From Luteipulveratus mongoliensis (GTDB lineage Bacteria; Actinomycetota; Actinomycetes; Actinomycetales; Dermatophilaceae): a stretch of DNA of 64,000 nucleotides. The DNA is taken from NCBI RefSeq assembly GCF_001190945.1, contig NZ_CP011112.1, positions 806,001-870,000 of the forward strand, written 5' to 3'. Positions 55,244-61,900 of this stretch are shown piece after piece. Below the pieces are notes generated by a model that was not told the DNA's origin, searched no databases, and saw only the letters and a list, made by a program, of their open reading frames with translations. Each line of letters begins with the position of its first letter. Position 1 is the stretch's first letter. A program made the position numbers and the translations under genes.

Positions 55244-56128
55244 ATGGCACTCTCCCTGACCCGCAAGCAGCCCCAGTCGTACGCCGGCAAGCGCGCTCTC
55301 GTGACCGGTGGCGCCTCTGGCCTCGGGCTGGCTCTCGTGCAGCGGCTCGTCGCCGACGGCGCGACCGTCCTCGCGATCGACGTGCACGAGCAGGCGCCCG
55401 AGGGTGCGCTGCCTGACGGCGTGCTCTACCGCCAGCTCGACGTCCGCAACGAGGAGGGCTGGGACGAGGTACGCAACTGGGTCGAGTCGACCTGGGGCGG
55501 TCTGGACCTGCTCGTCAACAACGCCGGCATCGCGGTCGGCGGCCGGATCGACGTCACCTCGCTCGATGACTGGGACCGCATCATCGACATCAACCTGATG
55601 GGCGTGGTCAAGGGCATTCGCGCGTTCGTGCCGATGATGAAGGAGCAGGGGAGCGGTCACATCGTCTCGACCGCCTCGCTGGCCGGGCTCGTGCACGCGC
55701 CGAGCATGTCGGCGTACAACGTGGTGAAGGCCGGTGTGGTCGCGCTGTCGGAGACGCTGCGCTACGAGCTGTCGCCGTGGAACATCGACGTCTCGGTGAT
55801 CTGCCCGTCGTTCTTCCGGACCAACCTGGCCGAGTCGCTGGCCGGCAAGGACGTCGAGATGGAGGAGACCGCTGTCAACCTGATCACCAAGGCACCGCGC
55901 TCGGCGGAACAGGTGGCGGCGAAGGCGTACGACGCGATGCAGCGGCGCAAGTTCATCATCCTGACCGACCAGGACGGCGTGGCTGCCTACAACGGCAAGC
56001 GGTTCAGCCACCCGATCTACGACCGGATGATGAAGCAGGCCGGCGCGGACGTCCGCAACGGCAAGCCCAACCAGCTCGAGAGGCTCGCCGCGCTCCAGTC
56101 CAAGGTCAAGGGCCGCCGCCGCTCCTGA
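55244..56128 (+). CDS. Short-chain dehydrogenase/reductase
   Basis: 294 residues. Cofactor motif TGGASGLG, structural NNAG, catalytic YxxxK as Y158/K162 in SAYNVVK, with the preceding Ser in IVSTASLAG. It uses NAD(P)H to oxidise or reduce an unknown alcohol or ketone. The extended C-terminus (KGRRRS) is basic. The ATG follows a -10-like TACGGT by 6 bases, suggesting a leaderless transcript. A palindromic-repeat cluster lies just after its stop. Confidence 0.9.
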   Translation: MALSLTRKQPQSYAGKRALVTGGASGLGLALVQRLVADGATVLAIDVHEQAPEGALPDGVLYRQLDVRNEEGWDEVRNWVESTWGGLDLLVNNAGIAVGGRIDVTSLDDWDRIIDINLMGVVKGIRAFVPMMKEQGSGHIVSTASLAGLVHAPSMSAYNVVKAGVVALSETLRYELSPWNIDVSVICPSFFRTNLAESLAGKDVEMEETAVNLITKAPRSAEQVAAKAYDAMQRRKFIILTDQDGVAAYNGKRFSHPIYDRMMKQAGADVRNGKPNQLERLAALQSKVKGRRRS

Positions 56129-56135
56129 GCGACCA

Positions 56136-56303
56136 CGCCGGTCGAGTAGGCGAGCCCGGAACCGCCGGTCGAGTAGGCGAGCCCCCAGGGCGAGCCGTAT
56201 CGAGACCAGCCGCGCGCGGGCACCTGGTCTCGATACGCCTCCGCTAACGCTCCGGCTACTCGACCAGCGGTGGGGCTAACGGCTCCGGCTACTCGACCAG
56301 CGG
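56136..56303. repeat. Palindromic repeat family, rearranged cluster
   Basis: Starts with two left arms (CGCCGGTCGAGTAGGCGAGCC at 56136, and again at 56163), then GTATCGAGACC, GGTCTCGATACGCC, CTACTCGACCAGCGG, and an extra CTCCGGCTACTCGACCAGCG at the right. About 168 bp, showing stepwise duplication of arms. Confidence 0.88.
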
Positions 56304-56311
56304 GTGGTGGG

Positions 56312-56533
56312 CTACTGGGCGGGTATGCCGCCGGGGCCTTGGATGACCCGTCCGGGGAAGCCGCCGGCATTCTGCTCCTGAGGGAGCGCGACTGCCGCGC
56401 CGATCGCGCCCGCCGAGCTCAGCCCGATCACGATGGCGGCAGCAGTCGCAGTCTTGGCAGCCGACCAGCGCGCGGGTTGCGCGGGCACCACGGTCAGCTG
56501 GTGGGGTAGGTCGGCCGGGCCGGGCTGGGTCAT
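56312..56533 (-). CDS. Small membrane protein (73 aa)
   Basis: 73 residues: a proline-containing cytoplasmic start (LPHQLTVVPAQPARWS), one hydrophobic helix (ATAAAIVIGLSSAGAIGAAVAL), and a Gly/Pro-rich outside tail (FPGRVIQGPGGIPAQ). AAGGACG precedes the ATG. No family recognised. Confidence 0.65.
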   Translation of the reverse strand: MTQPGPADLPHQLTVVPAQPARWSAAKTATAAAIVIGLSSAGAIGAAVALPQEQNAGGFPGRVIQGPGGIPAQ

Positions 56534-56653
56534 CGCAACGTCCTTCGTGGTCGGGGAGGTGTGGCCCGTACGTTTCGCGCCCCGCCTGTGCCCGCGCTGT
56601 GGCCGCTGTGTCCGCGCCCTGTGCCCCCGAAAATCGGCCCCAGGGCACAGGAA

Positions 56654-56680
56654 ACGCCCTCCGTGACGTTCGGAGGGCGT
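56654..56680 (-). terminator. Terminator of the lysozyme-like/SapA fusion gene
   Basis: Perfect 10-bp stem ACGCCCTCCG with CGGAGGGCGT and a 7-base loop; on the minus strand TTTC follows. A second hairpin (CACCGGCTC / GAGCCGGTG, 56698-56733) lies between it and the stop codon. Confidence 0.8.
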
Positions 56681-56742
56681 ACATCCTGCCGGCGGTCACC
56701 GGCTCGTCACGCCGAGGCGTTCGGAGCCGGTGACACCGCCGC

Positions 56743-57783
56743 TCAACCGCAGTGCTCGAACTTGCTGGTGTACGCCGCGGTGCCGACCGAGCCGCCCCAC
56801 TTGACGCACTTGCCCGATGCGGACTTGCTGATCGGGCCGGCGTAGTAGGAGAACTTGCCGGAGTCCGTGCTGCGCTTGGCGCCCTTGACCTCAAGGAACG
56901 ACGACACCGCGCTCTTCTTGCCCAGCGAGGTGGCCTTGAGCGTGGTCACACAGTTCTTGCCGTTGCCGGAGTTGTAGAGCAGGTACGCGCGGCCGGACTT
57001 GCCCAGGGCCTGCGAGTCGATGACCTTGTAGCCGGAGCCACAGATCTTGCCCGGGGTGTACGGGTTGGTCGGGCCCGGGTTGGGGCCGCCACCGCCCGGC
57101 CACAGGGCGTCGAGGATGACCTTGGTCGCGCCCTCTTCCTTGCCGTACGCGTCCGGCACACCGGAGCGCTGGACGGCCTGCGCGATGTCGTTCTTGCTGC
57201 CGGTCTTCCACTTGCCGTTCGGGTAGAACTGCTGCATGACGGACAGGAACTTCTTGGTCGCGTAGTCGGGGTTCGTCACCTGTGCCGGGGTGCCCCAGCC
57301 CTGGCTCGGACGCTGCTGGAACAGGCCCATGCTGTCCCGGTCGCCACCGTTGTAGTTGTGGAAAGTCGTCTCCGCCGCGGCGGTCATCAAGGCGATCCAG
57401 CCGGCGCGGGAGTTCAGGCCCTTGCTCTTGGTGGCCTTCAGGATGAGGCGGGCACAGGCGACCTGACCTGCGTCGACACCGTCGAGGCGCGAGCCGTTGA
57501 CCTTCGAGCTGATCTTCCGGGCGATCGCCTTGTCGCTCGCGGTCGGGCCGCAGGACTTGGTCGAGAGCATCAGCATCTTCTTGCCGTGCGCCGACTTGCC
57601 CTGCGTGTTGCCGAAGGCGTCGACTGGGTCACCGGCCGGACCCGGGATGCGCTTCTCGTTGAAGGTGGTCTTGGCGCCACCGTCGTGCTTCAAGTTGGCC
57701 GCGATGGACGTCGTCGCCGGTCCGCCGATACACACTGCACCGGCGACCAGGACGGCCACCTTGCCTCGTGTCGAGATCTTCAT
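56743..57783 (-). CDS. Secreted lysozyme-like protein with SapA-type C-terminal domain
   Basis: 346 residues. Signal peptide VAVLVAGAVCIGGPATTSIAA. The middle domain resembles lysozyme/transglycosylase-like folds of actinobacteria (WIALMTAAAETTFHN, DSMGLFQQRPSQGWGTPAQV), expected to act on the cell wall; the catalytic glutamate would be in AAAETTF. A Gly/Pro linker (PGGGGPNPGPTNPYTP) leads to a C-terminal domain (~245-346, CGSGYKVIDSQAL and KCVKWGGSVGTAAYTSKFEHCG) similar, as I recall it, to Streptomyces spore-associated protein A. Promoter in the CTGACA region. Confidence 0.82.
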   Translation of the reverse strand: MKISTRGKVAVLVAGAVCIGGPATTSIAANLKHDGGAKTTFNEKRIPGPAGDPVDAFGNTQGKSAHGKKMLMLSTKSCGPTASDKAIARKISSKVNGSRLDGVDAGQVACARLILKATKSKGLNSRAGWIALMTAAAETTFHNYNGGDRDSMGLFQQRPSQGWGTPAQVTNPDYATKKFLSVMQQFYPNGKWKTGSKNDIAQAVQRSGVPDAYGKEEGATKVILDALWPGGGGPNPGPTNPYTPGKICGSGYKVIDSQALGKSGRAYLLYNSGNGKNCVTTLKATSLGKKSAVSSFLEVKGAKRSTDSGKFSYYAGPISKSASGKCVKWGGSVGTAAYTSKFEHCG

Positions 57784-58104
57784 CGTGTTCCCCTTTTGCG
57801 TCGTGTGGTTGCCCCGAGGGCACCAACGCTGACGCTGGACCGGCCGCGTCCGGTCCCCTCTGCGTGTTGTCAGATCTGTCAGACACCCGGAACGACGCGG
57901 GTCTGACACGTTTGCAATGGGAAATCGGCCAGTGTTTCCGGGGGTGCTGGCGGGGTTGCCTGACAAGCCCAAAAATCTGTGTCAGGGCTGCTGATCCGGA
58001 CGGTCCTGACAGCGCCGATCGGCGATCGCCATCTCGGGTAACGGCCGTGGCAGGGTTGATCGCCCAGCCAATGAGCCGAGCGAGCGACGGGACGTGGGCA
58101 CGAC
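57784..58104. promoter_or_regulatory. Divergent control region with six CTGACA/TGTCAG boxes
   Basis: About 320 bases between two divergent secreted-protein genes. CTGACA or its complement TGTCAG occurs at 57868, 57877, 57903, 57960, 57980 and 58006. Chance would predict about 0.1 in such a span. Neighbouring bases vary, so this is not a simple tandem repeat. It looks like a multi-site operator for one regulator controlling both genes. Confidence 0.65.
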
Positions 58105-59112
58105 ATGAGGACGAAGCGGCACATCGCACTGGGGTTGCTGAGCGTGGCCTGTCTGGTCCCAACCGGATTGGTCGGCGCGGCCGACGAGAGCGTCGCCGGG
58201 ACCGCCGACGGCGCGTGGCCGGGCGACTCCTCGGTGACCGTGGCCGACGGCTCGGGCGTCTTCGGCAAGAACCTCAGCGGCTTGGCCTTCGAGAGCCCGG
58301 ACGTGTTGTGGGCCGTGAAGAACGGTCCGGGCACCCTCTACCGCCTCCAGCAGGACGGCGGGACCTGGGCGCCCGACGGGGAGGGCCACGCGTTGCACTA
58401 CTCGGACGGCGAGGGCGATCCCGACGCCGAGGGTGTCGTCGCCACGGCGGATGGCTTGTTCGCCGCGACCGAGCGCGACAACGGCAACGAGGACGCCAGC
58501 TCGCAGAAGATCCTGCGGTTCGACCCGACCTCCTCCTCCGACTCGCTCAACGCGACCGGTGAGTGGGACCTCACCTCCGATCTGCCCGAGTCGGACCCGA
58601 ACACCGGGATCGAAGGCATCACCTGGGTGCCCGACTCGTATCTGGTCAGCCACGGTTTCCGCGACGAGCACAGCGGTGCGGCCTACGATCCGTCGGCCTA
58701 TCCGAACCACGGCAGCGGCCTCTACCTCGTCGGACTCGAGTCCAACGGCGGGGTGTACGCCTACGCGCTCGACCTGGCAGGGAGCGGCTACACCCGTGTC
58801 GCCACCGTCGACACCGGTCTCCCCGCCGTGATGGAGCTGGAGTTCGAACCGGAGACCGGGCACCTGTGGTCGGTGTGCGATGACACCTGCGAAGGGCAGT
58901 CCAAGGTCCTCGACGTCAACGACCAGGGCGCGTTCGCCGTGACCGCCACCTACGACCGGCCCGGCGAGATGTCCAACTACAACAACGAGGGCTTTGCTAT
59001 CGGCCCACAGTCGATGTGCGCCAACGGCCACAAGCCAGTGGTGTGGGCGGATGACGACAACGACGACGACCATGCGCTGCGCAGCGGCACCCTGCCGTGC
59101 GCCGCCGAGTAG
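58105..59112 (+). CDS. Secreted esterase-like (phytase-like beta-propeller) protein
   Basis: 335 residues. Signal peptide LGLLSVACLVPTGLVGA. The mature part has the SdiA-regulated/phytase-like esterase pattern: NLSGLAFESPDVLWAVKNGP, GEGDPDAEGVVATADGLFAATERDNGN, TGIEGITWVPDSYLVSHG, MELEFEPETGHLWSVCDDTC and a final NNEGFAIG. It is very acidic (Asp-rich), which could bind calcium. Weak ribosome-binding site. Divergent from the lysozyme-like gene and probably controlled with it. Confidence 0.78.
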   Translation: MRTKRHIALGLLSVACLVPTGLVGAADESVAGTADGAWPGDSSVTVADGSGVFGKNLSGLAFESPDVLWAVKNGPGTLYRLQQDGGTWAPDGEGHALHYSDGEGDPDAEGVVATADGLFAATERDNGNEDASSQKILRFDPTSSSDSLNATGEWDLTSDLPESDPNTGIEGITWVPDSYLVSHGFRDEHSGAAYDPSAYPNHGSGLYLVGLESNGGVYAYALDLAGSGYTRVATVDTGLPAVMELEFEPETGHLWSVCDDTCEGQSKVLDVNDQGAFAVTATYDRPGEMSNYNNEGFAIGPQSMCANGHKPVVWADDDNDDDHALRSGTLPCAAE

Positions 59113-59125
59113 GCCAACTCCCGAG

Positions 59126-61891
59126 TCACGCCTGCGCCTCGAGCTCGGCGAGCTGAGCGCGTACGGCATCGGCCTCCGGCGTACCGAGCTCGTCGTAGAT
59201 GGCGAGGGCCAGCACCGTCTGCTCGATCGCTGCGCGGTGAGCGCCGGCGCGGCGATCGAGCTCTGCAAGGTGAAGCAATGCGGTGGCTTCGCCGCTGCGG
59301 AAACCCGTGGTCCGGGTGAGCGCCAACGCCCTCCGATACAGGTCCTTTGCCTCTTCGAGACGACCCAGGTGGCCACACACCATCGCGAGATTGCTCAGGG
59401 TGTCGGCTTCGCCGGCTGGATCGTCCATCTGACGCCGCAGCTGCAGGGCACGCCGGCAGTAGTCCTCCGCCTCCTCGTCGCGGCCGAGTAGGTGCAGCAC
59501 CCCACCGAGCGTGTTCAGCGCATAAGCCTGCAGGATCTCATCCTCGATGGCTAGGCCAAGAGACAACGCTCGTTCCCCCAGCTCCAATGCGTTGTCGTAG
59601 TCACCGATCAGAGACATGTTCCAGGACAACCGGTAGCACGCGAGTCCCTCACCCCAGCGGTCACCCGTGCCCGCGAATCCTTCGCGGGCGGCGCGGAAAT
59701 GCTCCACAGCGTCCTTCTCATCACCGACGAGCTCGCTGAAGGTGCCAAGGTGCAGGGCTAGGACGGCGTCCGTGCCACGATCGGAAAGTCGTCCAGCAGC
59801 CGCCCGAGCGAGCGTATGCAACGTCTGCCCGTCCGCGAGGTGGTCGCGCATGTGCACGTAGCGGTACAACGTCAGGGCCAGGCGAATCACGAGCTCGGGC
59901 CGACCGCTTTCGTCGGCAGATCGGGCTATCGCGATCAGATTCTGCAGCTCACTGTCGAGCCATTCGAAGGCGGCGTCAGCGGTCGCGAAGTCGAGCCCGC
60001 CAGGTGCGCCGTCCATGGAAGGGCGGTAGCGCCGTTCATGGGGCACTGCTGCGTCCATCGCCGTCGCGGCCGTGGCGAGGTAGTGGTTGTAGAGCCGGTC
60101 GACAGCTGCTTCTCGGTCGGCCTTGGCGTCGATCTGCTCGCAGGTCTCGGCGGCGTACGTCCGCAGCAGGTCGTGCATGCCGTACTGGTGGTCGCGGGGT
60201 TCGACGAGATGGGTCGACGCGAGACGCCCCAGCAGTCGACGGCCTACGGGTGTTGGGACGTCGGCGAGGGCGGAAGCCGCCTCGATACTGATCCGCAGGC
60301 CAGGGTGAAGGCCGAGGAGCCGGAACATCCGTGCGGCGTCGTCGGAGAGGGCTTGGTACGTCGACGCGAAGACCGCGCGTACGGTCATCGCCGCGTCGTC
60401 GTCGGTCTCGAACACTGCAAGCCGGTGACGTTCGTCGCGCAGGTCGGCGGTGATGCCGGCGAGCCCCCGCTGGGGTTCGATCGCGACTCGGACGGCGGCG
60501 AGGACGAGGGCCAGGGGGAGATGGCCGCACAGGTCCGCGAGCTCCGCGAGCGCCTGGTCATCCGTCGAGGCGTCGGCTGTGGTCATCGCGCGGTTCAGCA
60601 GGGCGTTTGAGTCATCGGGGCTGAGTTGGTCCAGATGGAGCTGGACGGCGGCCTCGAGCGCTGCCAGGCCGCTGAGCCGATTGCGGCTGGTGACGATGAC
60701 CATGCTTCCGGACCCGGGTAGCAACGGTCGGATCTGAGCAGCGTCACGGGCGTTGTCGAGGATGACGAGCATGCGTCGGTCGGCGAGGGTGGTGCGCCAG
60801 AGAGCGCTGCGTTCTTCGGCGTCGGTTGGGACCTGATCGCCGGGTACACCGGCCGCGCGCAGCAGCCGCTCTAGCGCGACAGCCGGGCCGACCGGTGCGG
60901 TCGAGCCGAAGCCGCGCAGGTTGATGTAGATGTCACCGTCCGGGAACCGCTCCCTCGCCTGGCGCGCCCAGTGCACCGCGAGTGTGGTCTTGCCCATTCC
61001 ACCGATCCCGTGGACGACCGCGAGGACGACGTGGCCGGCGTCCGTCGTACGGTCGGCGAGCTGGTCTAGCTCGGCCAATTCCGTTGTGCGGCCTGTAAAT
61101 CGGGGATCATCGAGGGGCAGCTGGCGCGGCACCGAAGGCGTCGAAGAGCTCGAGGTCCGGTCGGCGGCGAGCAGGTCCGCGTGGACGCGCCTCAGCTCGG
61201 GGCCGGGGTCGGTGCCGAGCTCCTCGGCGATGCGGGAGCGGATCTCGTCGTACCGCTGGAGCGCTTCGGCGGGCCGCCCCGAGCGGTCGAGCATGAGGAT
61301 GAGGCGTTGCCACAACGACTCACGGAAGGGATGCGCGGCCGCGAGGGCGGGCAGCTGACCTGCCAGGTCGGGTGTGCGGCCGGCCGACAGGTGGTCATCG
61401 ACGCTCCGCTCGACGGCCTGGAGGTAGGTCTCGGTCAACGTCGAGCCGACGACTTCGTGCAGGTAGGCCGAGTCCACTCCGGCAAACGGATCGCCCTGCC
61501 AGAGCTCGAGTGCCTCCTGGAACGCGTCCGAATCAGCGGAGTTGAGAGCGAGAAACCTTGCTATGTCTACGGATTCGGGCGCCACGGCCAGCCGGTAGCC
61601 GGACGGTGTGGTGTCGATCCGGTCCGCGCCGATCCGGCTGCGCAGCCTGGTGACGAGGGTGTGCACGCTCGCCTTGGTGCTGGCCGGCCGCTGCTCACCC
61701 CACACAGCCTGCGCGATCCGTTCGATCGACACGAATTCGCCTGGCGACACCGCCAGCACCGCGAGGAGCGCCCGCTGCCGGCCAGCGGGGATCGTCTCCT
61801 GGTGACCATCGAGCAGCACCCGGAACGACCCCAGCAGCTCGATCGTCAGGGGCGCACCGGCCGCGTGGCCCGGCTTGGTGCTCTTCGGCAT
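59126..61891 (-). CDS. AfsR/SARP-family regulator with BTAD, NB-ARC and TPR domains
   Basis: 921 residues. OmpR-type DNA-binding domain (LLGSFRVLLDGH to ~95), BTAD (~100-245, YDEIRSRIAEELGTDPGPELRRVH), then NB-ARC ATPase with P-loop GIGGMGKTT and VIVTSRNRLSGL, and C-terminal TPR-like repeats (~690-915; ALNTLGGVLHLLGRDEEAEDYCRRALQLRRQM). Such activators switch on pathway genes when their ATPase/TPR part senses a signal. It lies 9 bases after the upstream paralogue, so both are probably one transcript. Target genes are not evident nearby. Confidence 0.92.
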   Translation of the reverse strand: MPKSTKPGHAAGAPLTIELLGSFRVLLDGHQETIPAGRQRALLAVLAVSPGEFVSIERIAQAVWGEQRPASTKASVHTLVTRLRSRIGADRIDTTPSGYRLAVAPESVDIARFLALNSADSDAFQEALELWQGDPFAGVDSAYLHEVVGSTLTETYLQAVERSVDDHLSAGRTPDLAGQLPALAAAHPFRESLWQRLILMLDRSGRPAEALQRYDEIRSRIAEELGTDPGPELRRVHADLLAADRTSSSSTPSVPRQLPLDDPRFTGRTTELAELDQLADRTTDAGHVVLAVVHGIGGMGKTTLAVHWARQARERFPDGDIYINLRGFGSTAPVGPAVALERLLRAAGVPGDQVPTDAEERSALWRTTLADRRMLVILDNARDAAQIRPLLPGSGSMVIVTSRNRLSGLAALEAAVQLHLDQLSPDDSNALLNRAMTTADASTDDQALAELADLCGHLPLALVLAAVRVAIEPQRGLAGITADLRDERHRLAVFETDDDAAMTVRAVFASTYQALSDDAARMFRLLGLHPGLRISIEAASALADVPTPVGRRLLGRLASTHLVEPRDHQYGMHDLLRTYAAETCEQIDAKADREAAVDRLYNHYLATAATAMDAAVPHERRYRPSMDGAPGGLDFATADAAFEWLDSELQNLIAIARSADESGRPELVIRLALTLYRYVHMRDHLADGQTLHTLARAAAGRLSDRGTDAVLALHLGTFSELVGDEKDAVEHFRAAREGFAGTGDRWGEGLACYRLSWNMSLIGDYDNALELGERALSLGLAIEDEILQAYALNTLGGVLHLLGRDEEAEDYCRRALQLRRQMDDPAGEADTLSNLAMVCGHLGRLEEAKDLYRRALALTRTTGFRSGEATALLHLAELDRRAGAHRAAIEQTVLALAIYDELGTPEADAVRAQLAELEAQA

Positions 61892-61900
61892 CGCGGCTCC

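Noticed and set aside
57784..58104. c-di-AMP riboswitch upstream of the lysozyme-like gene
   Set aside because: Such genes often have one in actinobacteria, but I could not find its conserved core segments here.
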